64,000 nt of DNA, taken from positions 62,001 to 126,000 of the forward strand of contig MKTB01000003.1 in NCBI GenBank assembly GCA_001897525.1, given 5' to 3'. The position numbers and the translations under genes are program-made. Numbering within the stretch: position 1 is the stretch's first letter; each line of letters begins with the position of its first letter. Under the pieces are notes generated by a model, which saw only the letters and a program-made list of their open reading frames with translations, ran no database searches and was not told the origin of the DNA. Positions 26,237 through 34,481 of this stretch are shown here, one piece after another. This DNA is from Bacteroidetes bacterium 43-16. Its GTDB lineage: Bacteria > Bacteroidota > Bacteroidia > Chitinophagales > Chitinophagaceae.

Positions 26237-28273
26237 ATGGAACACCAACATAAATATGATGCCCGGGGTAAGCAGCTTTGCTGCACGCAAACAGAAAAAG
26301 TCTATCAACAGGCAGATCAATTACTCCAGCACAAACATCATCCCGGAGACGGGCATGAGCATGAGCACAGTGATGAGGACGGGCATGATCACAGCAATAT
26401 GGAAGGTAGCCTGTTTCGCTTATTTCTACCGGCTATATTATCTTTTATCCTCCTGCTGTCCGGTATTGCATTGGATAACTGGATCCCGCAGTCCTGGTTT
26501 AAAGACTGGATCAGGATAGCCTGGTACCTGGCGGCTTATATACCCGTCGGATTCCCCGTTATTAAGGATGCCTTCAAAAGCATCCGCAAGGGAGATGTGT
26601 TCTCAGAATTTTTCCTGATGACCATTGCTACCCTGGGTGCATTTGCGATTAAAGAATACCCCGAAGCAGTGGCCGTTATGTTGTTTTACGCCATCGGGGA
26701 AGTCTTCCAGACCATGGCCGTGAGCCGTGCCAAGGCCAACATCAAATCTTTGCTCGACCAGCGGCCTGATGAAGTCACCCTGGTTGCAGATGCTCAGACC
26801 AGGAAAGTAAAAGCTGAAAATGTCAATATAGGCGACATCATACAACTCAAACCGGGAGAGCAACTGGCACTGGATGGGGAACTGCTCTCCGGGTCGGCCT
26901 CTTTCAATACGGCAGCACTTACGGGAGAGAGTAAGCCGGATACTAAAAGTAAAGGGGCTACTGTATTGGCCGGGATGATCAACCTGAATACGGTAAGCCA
27001 GGTCAAGGTGACCACGGCTTATACGGACAGTAAGCTGAGCAAGATCCTGGAACTGGTACAAAATGCAACGGCACAAAAAGCACCTACGGAATTATTCATC
27101 CGAAAATTTGCCAAAGTGTACACGCCTATAGTCGTGTTCCTGGCGATCGGCATTTGCCTGCTCCCCTACTTTTTTGTGGCAGACTACCAGTTTAATGACT
27201 GGCTGTACCGTGCTTTGGTATTCTTAGTGATTTCCTGCCCCTGCGCCCTGGTGATCAGTATTCCCCTGGGTTATTTCGGAGGTATAGGAGCCGGCAGCCG
27301 CAACGGCATTTTGTTCAAGGGCAGCAATTTCCTCGATACGCTTGCCGACATTAAGCATGTGGTGATGGATAAGACCGGAACCATGACGGAAGGGGTATTT
27401 AAAGTGCAGGAGGTGGTCTTCAATGAGGCCTTTGATAAAGCTGCGTTGCTGAGTATGGTGAATGCACTTGAAAGCAACAGTACGCATCCTGTGGCCACCG
27501 CCATACATGAATATGTGGGCACAACAGACAACAGTATTGTACTGGAAGAGGTAGCGGAGATACCGGGTCATGGCCTTAAAGCGCTTGTGGATGGCAAATT
27601 ATTGCTGGCAGGCAATTTTAAGCTCATGGACCAGTTCAATATTGTTTATGATATGGACCCGTCAGCTATTGTGTATTCTTTAATAGCGGTGGCTTATGAC
27701 CATAAATTTGTCGGTTATATCACGATCGCAGACAGCATTAAAGCTGATGCCCGGACTACTATAGAGCAGTTGCACCGGCAAAATATAAAGGCTACCATGC
27801 TCAGCGGTGACAAGGATACTGTGGTACAGTTTGTGGCCAAAGAACTGGGTATTGACAAGGCTTTTGGCGACCTGCTTCCTGAAGACAAGGTGAACAAAGT
27901 AAAAGCAATCAAAGCCAATAATGAACGGGTGGCTTTTGTGGGAGACGGGGTAAATGATGCGCCTGTAGTGGCTTTGAGCGATGTAGGCATTGCCATGGGT
28001 GGCCTGGGTAGCGATGCAACTATTGAAACGGCAGATGTGGTGATACAGGATGATCAACCAAGCAAAATACCTATGGCCATTAACATCGGTAAGCAGACCA
28101 AGAAGATCGTCTGGCAAAATATTGTACTGGCCTTCGTGGTAAAAGCTATTGTGCTCATGCTCGGTGCCGGCGGACTGGCTACTATGTGGGAAGCGGTATT
28201 TGCTGATGTAGGGGTTTCGCTGATCGCTATTTTAAATGCAGTACGTATTCAAAATATGAAATTCAATGCTTAA
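26237..28273 (+). CDS. Zn/Cd/Pb-type P1B ATPase
   Basis: 678 residues from the ATG at 26237; an upstream in-frame GTG at 26195 gives 14 extra residues (MYRKAYSSTIKIIH) with no family support. In place of a Cys-type metal domain, the N-terminus has a His-rich tail, KHHPGDGHEHEHSDEDGHDHS. The core has TGES (LTGESKPD), the membrane CPC at 334-336 (ISCPCALVISIP), the phosphorylated Asp at 378 (DKTGT), the HP motif (STHPVA) and GDGVNDAP. CPC with this sequence context places it in the ZntA/CadA-type group. It exports divalent metals from the cytoplasm, handing them to the RND system outside. Confidence 0.93.
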   Translation: MEHQHKYDARGKQLCCTQTEKVYQQADQLLQHKHHPGDGHEHEHSDEDGHDHSNMEGSLFRLFLPAILSFILLLSGIALDNWIPQSWFKDWIRIAWYLAAYIPVGFPVIKDAFKSIRKGDVFSEFFLMTIATLGAFAIKEYPEAVAVMLFYAIGEVFQTMAVSRAKANIKSLLDQRPDEVTLVADAQTRKVKAENVNIGDIIQLKPGEQLALDGELLSGSASFNTAALTGESKPDTKSKGATVLAGMINLNTVSQVKVTTAYTDSKLSKILELVQNATAQKAPTELFIRKFAKVYTPIVVFLAIGICLLPYFFVADYQFNDWLYRALVFLVISCPCALVISIPLGYFGGIGAGSRNGILFKGSNFLDTLADIKHVVMDKTGTMTEGVFKVQEVVFNEAFDKAALLSMVNALESNSTHPVATAIHEYVGTTDNSIVLEEVAEIPGHGLKALVDGKLLLAGNFKLMDQFNIVYDMDPSAIVYSLIAVAYDHKFVGYITIADSIKADARTTIEQLHRQNIKATMLSGDKDTVVQFVAKELGIDKAFGDLLPEDKVNKVKAIKANNERVAFVGDGVNDAPVVALSDVGIAMGGLGSDATIETADVVIQDDQPSKIPMAINIGKQTKKIVWQNIVLAFVVKAIVLMLGAGGLATMWEAVFADVGVSLIAILNAVRIQNMKFNA

Positions 28274-28350
28274 TCGATTTGCACTTAAACCTACACCTGT
28301 ACCTGCATGAACCAAACCTGGAAAAAGATACATTTTATGAAAAAGATCTG

Positions 28351-28387
28351 TAAGCCGGAAGCCGGAATCTGTACCGGCTTCAGCTTA
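28351..28387 (+). terminator. Stem-loop after the P-type ATPase gene
   Basis: Stem GAAGCCGG/CCGGCTTC with an outer extension TAAGC/GCTTA and an 8-base loop. It has no T run, so perhaps only a partial terminator or a processing stem. Confidence 0.4.
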
Positions 28388-28453
28388 TGGAAGAGTAAGG
28401 GAAACCACCTGATCATGACCGGTCAAGCAGCTCCACAACTGCAAAGGGTCATG

Positions 28454-28461
28454 TATCTTTG
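28454..28461 (+). promoter_or_regulatory. -7 box TATCTTTG before the GNAT gene
   Basis: TATCTTTG fits TAnnTTTG and lies 29 bases before the ATG at 28491. The -33 TTG is not at the usual distance. Confidence 0.35.
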
Positions 28462-28490
28462 TATTTATTTTTAATGAAAAGATCATCTTC

Positions 28491-29003
28491 ATGAATACTG
28501 CTCCATTAAGTTACCGGGATGCTACCTATGCTGACCTGGAAAAGATAGTAGCCATCTATAATACTACCATTGCATCCAGGATGGTGACTGCGGATACAGA
28601 ACCTGTAAGCGTTACCAGCCGGGAACGATGGTTCGGGGAGCATAATGCAACTAAAAGACCTTTATGGATCATTGAGAACAGTGAGGGGGAAATAGTCGGC
28701 TGGGTAAGTTTTCAATCTTTTTACGGGAGGCCTGCTTATGATGCTACGGTGGAAATCAGTATTTACATGGACGAGTCTCAAAGGGGAAAAGGACTGGGAA
28801 AGGAGGTACTGCAATATTGTATCAACAGGGCACCTGATTTTGGTATCCGGACTTTACTCGGTTTTATTTTTGCACATAACGAGGCCAGCTTAAAACTTTT
28901 CCGGCATTTCGGCTTCGAAGACTGGGCAACACTTCCCGGTATTGCTTTGCTTGACGGGGAAGAGAGGGGATTGAAAATATTGGGTAAGCGTATTGCTGAC
29001 TAG
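28491..29003 (+). CDS. GNAT acetyltransferase, phosphinothricin acetyltransferase-like
   Basis: 170 residues. It opens SYRDATYADLEKIVAIYNTTI as in the Pat/Bar-like branch, has the acetyl-CoA pyrophosphate loop QRGKGLGKEV near residue 97, and NEASLKLFRHFGFE near 124. Such enzymes acetylate amino-group substrates such as methionine derivatives or phosphinothricin; the actual substrate cannot be read from sequence. It lies between the ATPase and the HYC_CC_PP gene but has its own promoter-like box and a hairpin before it, so may not share the metal operon. Confidence 0.88.
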   Translation: MNTAPLSYRDATYADLEKIVAIYNTTIASRMVTADTEPVSVTSRERWFGEHNATKRPLWIIENSEGEIVGWVSFQSFYGRPAYDATVEISIYMDESQRGKGLGKEVLQYCINRAPDFGIRTLLGFIFAHNEASLKLFRHFGFEDWATLPGIALLDGEERGLKILGKRIAD

Positions 29004-29121
29004 CATTTTTTAAATGGCCCAAAGTTCTTTCTATATATTTTCCAGGATTGATTATCAACATTTTCAATTGCAGCAAATAAAAAAAGAATTATATCCGCTT
29101 AAAACAATTAGAAAAAAAAAT

Positions 29122-29129
29122 TATATTTG
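29122..29129 (+). promoter_or_regulatory. -7 box TATATTTG before the HYC_CC_PP gene
   Basis: TATATTTG fits TAnnTTTG and ends 10 bases before the ATG at 29140. The position 20 bases upstream reads TTA in place of TTG. The transcript would have almost no leader. Confidence 0.4.
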
Positions 29130-29139
29130 TAATCATACA

Positions 29140-29538
29140 ATGAAAAAACTGCTCATCATATTGCTCTTGTCTGTGTACGCCACCAGCCTGGTAGGTGCTA
29201 CACTGCATTTCCATTATTGCATGGGAGAGTTGGTTGAAGTGAGCTTTAAGGCTACTGAAGATAAAGTATGCAGTAAATGCGGCATGCACAAGGTAGACAA
29301 GAGTGGCTGCTGTGAAGATGTAAAGAAAGAAATAAAATTAAAAACGGAGCACCAAAAGAATGCTACGCAGGATATCACTTTTAAATATGTGACTGCTCCT
29401 GCCATTCTTACTCCGGCGTTCTCCTACAATATCCCTTTAATTTACCGGTACCAGGACAACTATCCTGATTATCGTCCACCCCCACCTAAAGAACTCCGGC
29501 AAAAACGGTGTATTCTTTACTGTAACTATCGTATTTGA
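29140..29538 (+). CDS. HYC_CC_PP family exported protein
   Basis: 132 residues from ATG 29140. The frame is open from 29014, but the promoter-like box lies inside that extension. A signal helix covers residues 3-20. The three features that give the family its name are present: FHYCMG near residue 25, paired cysteines in CSKCGMHK and GCCEDVKKE, and a proline run near the C-terminus (RPPPPKEL). The Cys/His content suggests metal or redox work in the periplasm. In this phylum it sits near metal transporters, as here, with the MbnP-like gene 172 bases downstream. Confidence 0.8.
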   Translation: MKKLLIILLLSVYATSLVGATLHFHYCMGELVEVSFKATEDKVCSKCGMHKVDKSGCCEDVKKEIKLKTEHQKNATQDITFKYVTAPAILTPAFSYNIPLIYRYQDNYPDYRPPPPKELRQKRCILYCNYRI

Positions 29539-29679
29539 TATTCAGGATCATTTTGCTCACTTCCTTTATCGGGGAGTGTCTCTCTATGTTTACTAATTAC
29601 CTGTTCTTGTTTACGATACCGTAAGCCTTATGCAGGTTTTCAGGCCCTACAGTACGGGGCACCCTTCTCTATTTATCCT

Positions 29680-29693
29680 GATTGTTTACAATC
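29680..29693 (+). promoter_or_regulatory. Inverted repeat upstream of the MbnP-like gene
   Basis: GATTGT-TT-ACAATC is a perfect 6-bp inverted repeat, 18 bases before the ATG at 29711. TGTTTAC, contained in it, also occurs at 29587-29593 and 29608-29614. It could be a regulator site. Confidence 0.3.
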
Positions 29694-29710
29694 ATAAAAT
29701 CATTTATAAA

Positions 29711-30676
29711 ATGAAACACATAACTACAATCTTAGCTTTGATATGCCTGGCATTGAGCGCTAATGCCCAGAAAAATGTAAACCTCCATATTAATCCAAAG
29801 CTGGGCACTTCCGCATTTGCCTTTAACCAGGCAGCCCAGAATAACCTGAACCAGGATTTTAAGATCACGCGCGTAGACTATTATATATCCGGTGTTAAGA
29901 TCATTCATGATGGCGGTATGGAACTGGCGCTTCCAAACAAATATATATTGGTGAGGGGCGATGCCACTATTTCAGATAACCTGGGCAGCCTCAATGTTAC
30001 CAATATTGAAGGGATCAAATTCTCCATTGGTGTAGATGCACCCATTAATAATGCAGACCCTGCCTTGCAAACTCCTATTCACCCGCTTTATTTCCAAACG
30101 CCTTCCATGCACTGGGGCTGGGCGGCAGGCTATCGCTTTGTAGCGCTTGAAGGAACAGCGGGGCCTAATGCGACTCCTTTTGAGATCCATGGCCTGGGCA
30201 ATGCTAATTATTTCGGGCAAACGGTGATGGCTGCTGGCGTAAACAGCGGTAATGACATCGATATATACGTTGATGCCGATTATATCCAGGCATTAAAAGA
30301 CATTAATGTAGCTGCAGGCCCTATCGATCATGGGGTAAACACTACAGACCTTACGCTATTGCACAATTTCAGGGACAATGTATTTAAACCAGGAACGGCT
30401 AACCCGAGCAATATAAAAGACCAGAACAACGTGAACAGTTTTGTGAAAATATATCCTAATCCTGTTCATGATAAGCTGAGCATTGAACTTATTGTACCCC
30501 ATAATAACACGCAATCGGTACAGGTTATAGATATCCTGGGTAAAGTACGGTTGACTGCCGCGCTGAAGCAACAGCATAATAGCATTGACCTGTCTTCTTT
30601 AGCCAAAGGATCTTATATCCTTAAATTTTATGAGGGCAGCAAAGCCCTGGGCAGCCAACAAATTGTACTCCGCTAA
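29711..30676 (+). CDS. MbnP-family copper-type protein with T9SS tail
   Basis: 321 residues from ATG 29711 (an upstream open extension from 29630 lacks a signal peptide). The signal peptide ends at residues LSANAQ. The body carries QDFKITRVDYYISGVKI, HPLYFQTPSMHWGWAAGYRFVALEG and the late GVNTTDLTLLHNF. These match the MbnP family, whose methanotroph member binds copper and has a Trp converted to kynurenine by the diheme partner MbnH. The Trp-rich motif is intact. The last 75 residues are a T9SS tail (KIYPNPVHDKL to IVLR), so it is probably moved to the cell surface. Two diheme genes follow with overlapping starts and stops. Confidence 0.85.
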   Translation: MKHITTILALICLALSANAQKNVNLHINPKLGTSAFAFNQAAQNNLNQDFKITRVDYYISGVKIIHDGGMELALPNKYILVRGDATISDNLGSLNVTNIEGIKFSIGVDAPINNADPALQTPIHPLYFQTPSMHWGWAAGYRFVALEGTAGPNATPFEIHGLGNANYFGQTVMAAGVNSGNDIDIYVDADYIQALKDINVAAGPIDHGVNTTDLTLLHNFRDNVFKPGTANPSNIKDQNNVNSFVKIYPNPVHDKLSIELIVPHNNTQSVQVIDILGKVRLTAALKQQHNSIDLSSLAKGSYILKFYEGSKALGSQQIVLR

Positions 30677-31695
30677 TGAGCACTTTATTGCGTGGTACGC
30701 TTATCTTCATTATGCTATTGCCGGTTTGTTTTTACAGTTGTAAAAAGCAGCAAGCAGGCAATAGCACTGAGGATATCATGCAATTACCTACGGGTTTTCC
30801 TGCTATGTCGGAACCTGCGGATAACCAGTTTTCATTAAAACGATGGACTTTAGGCAAGCGGTTGTTTTACGACAAACGTCTGTCCAAAAATAATACCATA
30901 AGCTGTGGCTCCTGCCATCATTCAGCGCTTGCTTTCAGTGATTCTGTCCGGCTCAGCCCGGGAGATAATAGCGCACCCGGCACCAGCAATGCACCGGCCC
31001 TGGCCAATATTGGTTATCATCCTTATTTTACCCGTGCAGGCGGCGTGCCTACCCTGGAAATGCAGGTGCTGGTACCGATACAGGAGCACAATGAGTTTAA
31101 CACCAATATGATTGATGTGATCAACAAACTCAATCAGGACCCGGACTATGTGCAGCAGGCGCAGGAGGCTTATAGCCGGCCCCTGGATGCCTTTGTCATC
31201 ACCCGGGCACTCGCACAGTTTGAGCGAAGCTTTATCAGCGGCAATAGTGCTTATGATGACTATGCCAATAAGGGCATAGCATTGAGTGCAAGTGCTCAAA
31301 GGGGTTATGAATTGTTCAGGAGCAACAGGACCAATTGCTCCGGCTGTCACAGCGGCTTCAACTTTACGAACTATGCTTTTGAAAATAATGGCTTGTACCT
31401 TGCTTATGCAGACAGCGGCAGAATGCGGGTTACCGGGCTTCCGGAGGACAGGGCTAAGTTTAAAGTGCCCTCCCTGCGTAATGTTGCACTGACGGCACCT
31501 TATATGCACGATGGCAGTATGCAGGACCTGGCAGCGGTCATAGAGCATTATAACAGTGGTGGCAAAGCGCATGTCAATAAAAGTGGCCTGATCAGGCCGC
31601 TCCATTTAACTACCCGGGAAAAAGAGGATATGGTCAATTTCTTAAATAGTCTCAGTGACTATCGATTTGCCGGGGATAAAAAATTTAAATTATGA
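30676..31695 (+). CDS. MauG/MbnH-type diheme c-type protein 1
   Basis: 339 residues. A lipoprotein-type signal ends near residue 17 (PVCFYSC). Two heme-binding CxxCH motifs occur, at 77-81 (CGSCH) and 221-225 (CSGCH), in the CcpA/MauG arrangement. Near the C-terminus comes MHDGSMQDLAAVIEHY, in the family position of the second-heme domain. MauG-like enzymes oxidise protein side chains, and MbnH works on MbnP; classical members are H2O2 peroxidases. The start codon overlaps the MbnP-like stop by one base and the gene overlaps the next by four, so translation is coupled. Confidence 0.88.
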   Translation: MSTLLRGTLIFIMLLPVCFYSCKKQQAGNSTEDIMQLPTGFPAMSEPADNQFSLKRWTLGKRLFYDKRLSKNNTISCGSCHHSALAFSDSVRLSPGDNSAPGTSNAPALANIGYHPYFTRAGGVPTLEMQVLVPIQEHNEFNTNMIDVINKLNQDPDYVQQAQEAYSRPLDAFVITRALAQFERSFISGNSAYDDYANKGIALSASAQRGYELFRSNRTNCSGCHSGFNFTNYAFENNGLYLAYADSGRMRVTGLPEDRAKFKVPSLRNVALTAPYMHDGSMQDLAAVIEHYNSGGKAHVNKSGLIRPLHLTTREKEDMVNFLNSLSDYRFAGDKKFKL

Positions 31696-32768
31696 AAAAT
31701 AAAAAACTGCTCGTCATATTTTCGGTACTGGCCGCCGTAATTGTCATCAACAGTTGTAAAAAGGAACCTAAGGAAACACCGGACGAACCTTATATTTTAG
31801 ATACAGGGACCTTCCCGAAGCCGGATATAGCCAGTGATAATCCGCTGACCCGTGAAGGGGTAAAACTGGGGCGTATGCTGTTTTATGAGAAAATGCTGTC
31901 CCGCACCAATACTCAATCCTGCGCCAGCTGCCATATGCAGCAATTTGCCTTCAATGATACGGCACAGTTTTCTCTGGGTGTGAAAAGTTTACCGGGCAAA
32001 AGAAATGCAATGTCGGTAGTGAATATGGCCTGGAATACTAATGAGTTCTTCTGGGACGGCAGGGCACACCTGTTAAGGCATCAATCTTTAAAACCGGTAC
32101 AAGACCCGCTGGAAATGGATGAAACGCTGCATAATATTGTCACGAAACTCCAGGCCAGCGAGACGTACCGCCAGCAGTTCCGCAGGGCATTCGGCACCAC
32201 CAATATTGACACTTTACTGATCTCTAAAGCGCTGGAGCAATTTATGAATGCTATTGTATCTAACCGCTCCAAGTATGATGATTACCTGGCCGGGAAGGCT
32301 ACGCTGACTCCGCAAGAGGAAAGAGGGCGTTTCCTGTTCTTCACGGAATACAATCCTGCATTTCCGGCTGCTTCGGGAGCCGATTGTCAGCATTGCCATG
32401 GCGGGGCCAATTTTGAAAATGATCAGTATATGAACAACGGGATAGATGATGATGCTTCTTTCACAGATGTGGGACGTGAAGCGGTAACGGGCTTAGCAAG
32501 GGATAAAGCCCGGTTCAAAGTGCCTTCCCTGCGCAATGTAGGGCTTACCGCTCCTTATATGCACGACGGCCGTTTCAGGACATTGGAAGAGGTGGTAGAT
32601 CATTACAACCTGGTTAAAAACAGTGTGACACTTGATCCTTCTTTCCAGCAGCAATTGCCCGGAGGCCTGCAATTATCGGCATCGGATAAATCTGCACTGG
32701 TGGCTTTCCTGCATACCTTAACGGACCAGCACCTGGTCACTAATCCTGAATATGCCAGCCCGTTTTAA
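31692..32768 (+). CDS. MauG/MbnH-type diheme c-type protein 2
   Basis: 358 residues, paralogous to the preceding gene. The lipoprotein signal ends at VIVINSC. Heme motifs are CASCH at 77-81 and CQHCH at 232-236. The C-terminal block reads MHDGRFRTLEEVVDHYN. Two different diheme partners beside one MbnP-like protein is unusual. One might act on MbnP and the other be a peroxidase, or they might form a pair; sequence alone cannot tell. The operon ends at the large hairpin 45 bases downstream. Confidence 0.88.
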   Translation: MKNKKLLVIFSVLAAVIVINSCKKEPKETPDEPYILDTGTFPKPDIASDNPLTREGVKLGRMLFYEKMLSRTNTQSCASCHMQQFAFNDTAQFSLGVKSLPGKRNAMSVVNMAWNTNEFFWDGRAHLLRHQSLKPVQDPLEMDETLHNIVTKLQASETYRQQFRRAFGTTNIDTLLISKALEQFMNAIVSNRSKYDDYLAGKATLTPQEERGRFLFFTEYNPAFPAASGADCQHCHGGANFENDQYMNNGIDDDASFTDVGREAVTGLARDKARFKVPSLRNVGLTAPYMHDGRFRTLEEVVDHYNLVKNSVTLDPSFQQQLPGGLQLSASDKSALVAFLHTLTDQHLVTNPEYASPF

Positions 32769-32813
32769 GCTTAAACAAGCACTCAAAACAGGTAAAGGAT
32801 AGTAATAAAGTAA

Positions 32814-32862
32814 GCAAACATTTTGTCCCATTTCGACAAGCTCAACGGGACAAAATGTTTGC
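32814..32862. terminator. REP-like palindrome acting as terminator
   Basis: A perfect 16-bp inverted repeat, GCAAACATTTTGTCCC (32814-32829) and GGGACAAAATGTTTGC (32847-32862), encloses a 17-base loop with the core TTTCGACAAGCTCAA, identical to that at 18151-18191. Five T follow the stem on the plus strand. It ends the MbnP operon and lies 34 bases from the end of the convergent DsbA-family gene. Confidence 0.8.
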
Positions 32863-32896
32863 TTTTTCAGCTATATACTATTGCTTTGTTTTCCTG

Positions 32897-33919
32897 CTAC
32901 TTTCCTGATGATTTTTTCAGTCTCCAGATCGCACCATTCTTAGTATTTAATTTACTTAACAGGCCTTTGCTTACTAATGCATCCAGGACACTTTCGCTGT
33001 CTTTCCTGGGTGTTCCGGAGAGTGTGGCAAATTCTTTCGCAGTTAAAGAATTGTAGTGTGCAAACAAATGGCTCCAATCGGTGTTGTACTCTTTTTTCAC
33101 CACCTGTGGTGCTATTTTCAACACAGCGGTTTCATAGAATGGATAGGGCTTAGAACCGTACACGGTTTCTGTATTGCCTTTGGCATCACTGAAGAACATG
33201 GTAGGGAAACCTTTTACACCATAGTCCCTGGCGAGCTTCAGGTCTGCTTCAAATAATAGTTTTGCCTTGCCTTCATAATCGGTTTTCAATTGCGCGGCAT
33301 CTAAGCCAACTTTTGTCGCAGCGGTGGCAATATGTTCCCATTTGGCAATGTTCTTTTTCTCCAGGAACACCATTTCTCTGATTTCTCTTAAAAACAAAAT
33401 TGCTTTCTCCTCATCCTGCAACTGGGCCGCTTTAAAGGCTATGGAAGGCGGATAGGAGGAGTTCAAAGGGTCTTCCAGCCACACATCTCCGTCAATAGGC
33501 ATATCATAATGTGCACTCACCTCATCCCAGTGATGGGCAACATCTGAAGGCTTGCTTATACCACCGCTATTATAGCTCCATTCTGGCAGCAATCCGCCCA
33601 TACGATATTCGATGCTGATATCGGTACCATATTCGAGTTTAAGCTGGCGCAACTGCGGTTCTATACCCCAGCAGGAGGAACAGATGGGATCGGTAAAGTA
33701 AATAACTTTTACAGACTGTCCCTGCAGGTTTTGTTTTTTTCCAGGTGTAGTATTATGAGCAGGTATGCCGCAGATACCCTCTTCGGGATCGCATAGCAGC
33801 GGATTATTTTTTGTTGTATCTGTTTTCATTGTTTGCTGGTTGATCGTTTGTCCTGTGCAGCTTACCGTTAAGGTCGCCAGACAAACAAGGTGTAAAAAAA
33901 TGTGTTGAAGCATGCGCAT
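32897..33919 (-). CDS. DsbA-family thioredoxin-fold protein
   Basis: 340 residues from the ATG at 33919. The frame is open to 33973, but a -7 box lies within that extension. The N-terminus looks like a lipoprotein signal (TLTVSC). A second candidate start at 33829 would give a cytosolic form, as I recall for relatives. The redox motif is CSSC at 80-83 in YFTDPICSSCWGIEP; then comes the long helical insertion (PSDVAHHWDEV, PPSIAFKAA) of the FrnE/YjbH-like branch and the cis-Pro loop (GVKGFPTMFFS). A C-terminal part of about 75 residues (from WSHLFAHYN) looks like a winged helix. The HxlR regulator is divergent. Confidence 0.85.
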   Translation of the reverse strand: MRMLQHIFLHLVCLATLTVSCTGQTINQQTMKTDTTKNNPLLCDPEEGICGIPAHNTTPGKKQNLQGQSVKVIYFTDPICSSCWGIEPQLRQLKLEYGTDISIEYRMGGLLPEWSYNSGGISKPSDVAHHWDEVSAHYDMPIDGDVWLEDPLNSSYPPSIAFKAAQLQDEEKAILFLREIREMVFLEKKNIAKWEHIATAATKVGLDAAQLKTDYEGKAKLLFEADLKLARDYGVKGFPTMFFSDAKGNTETVYGSKPYPFYETAVLKIAPQVVKKEYNTDWSHLFAHYNSLTAKEFATLSGTPRKDSESVLDALVSKGLLSKLNTKNGAIWRLKKSSGK

Positions 33920-33957
33920 GCCTGTCTCTGTTTTGGTGCCAGGAATAAATATTACGG

Positions 33958-33965
33958 CAAAGCTA
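33958..33965 (-). promoter_or_regulatory. -7 box TAGCTTTG before the DsbA-family gene
   Basis: On the minus strand TAGCTTTG fits TAnnTTTG. It ends 38 bases before the ATG at 33919, which supports that start over the open frame reaching 33973. Confidence 0.4.
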
Positions 33966-34055
33966 AAAGACATTAACTGTACAATTGCTATGCATTTCCC
34001 TTCAGAAACTACTTTCCTCCAGGGAAGTGACTTTCTTTATACTATAATCCTGGTG

Positions 34056-34063
34056 TAACTTTG
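34056..34063 (+). promoter_or_regulatory. -7 box TAACTTTG before the HxlR gene
   Basis: TAACTTTG fits TAnnTTTG and ends 12 bases before the ATG at 34076. The position 20 bases upstream reads TTC in place of TTG. Confidence 0.45.
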
Positions 34064-34075
34064 TACCTGATCGTT

Positions 34076-34441
34076 ATGAAGAAGAAAGCTGTTTTAAATA
34101 ATAATGCCCTCTGCCAGACCCGGATCTCGGCCATTAAGGATACCATGGAAATATTATCGGGTAAATGGAAGTTTCATATCCTGGGCACGCTGCTGATGGG
34201 CGATAAGCTCCGGTTTATGGACCTCTTAAGGGAAGTGGAAGGTATTGGCACCAAGATGTTGTCTAAGGAGCTACAGGACCTGGAGATGAATCACCTGGTC
34301 AAAAGAACGGTATTAAATACAAAGCCGGTCACAGTAGAATATGAGATCACTGAATTCGGGCAAACGCTCGGGGCAATTATTGATGAGATCGCGAAATGGG
34401 GCATTGCTTATAAGCATGCGCTGTATCAAAAATCGGAATAG
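34076..34441 (+). CDS. HxlR-family transcriptional regulator
   Basis: 121 residues, counted from ATG 34076; a TTG at 34061 in frame would lie in the -7 box. Wing-helix motifs of the HxlR family are clear: a Cys near the N-terminus (NALCQTR), LSGKWKFHILGTLLMG, RFMDLLREVEGIGTKMLSKELQDLE, and the wing (EYEITEFGQTLG). Several members are redox or aldehyde sensors through the N-terminal Cys. It is divergent from the DsbA-family gene, with about 155 bases between starts, which suggests it controls that gene and itself. Confidence 0.92.
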   Translation: MKKKAVLNNNALCQTRISAIKDTMEILSGKWKFHILGTLLMGDKLRFMDLLREVEGIGTKMLSKELQDLEMNHLVKRTVLNTKPVTVEYEITEFGQTLGAIIDEIAKWGIAYKHALYQKSE

Positions 34442-34481
34442 TAAAATATTCATGATGTGCTTGCCCGCAATCATACATCAT

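Noticed and set aside
28307-28474. Open frame of 55 codons after the P-type ATPase
   Set aside because: It spans the stem-loop at 28351-28387 and the -7 box of the GNAT gene, with no signal or domain.
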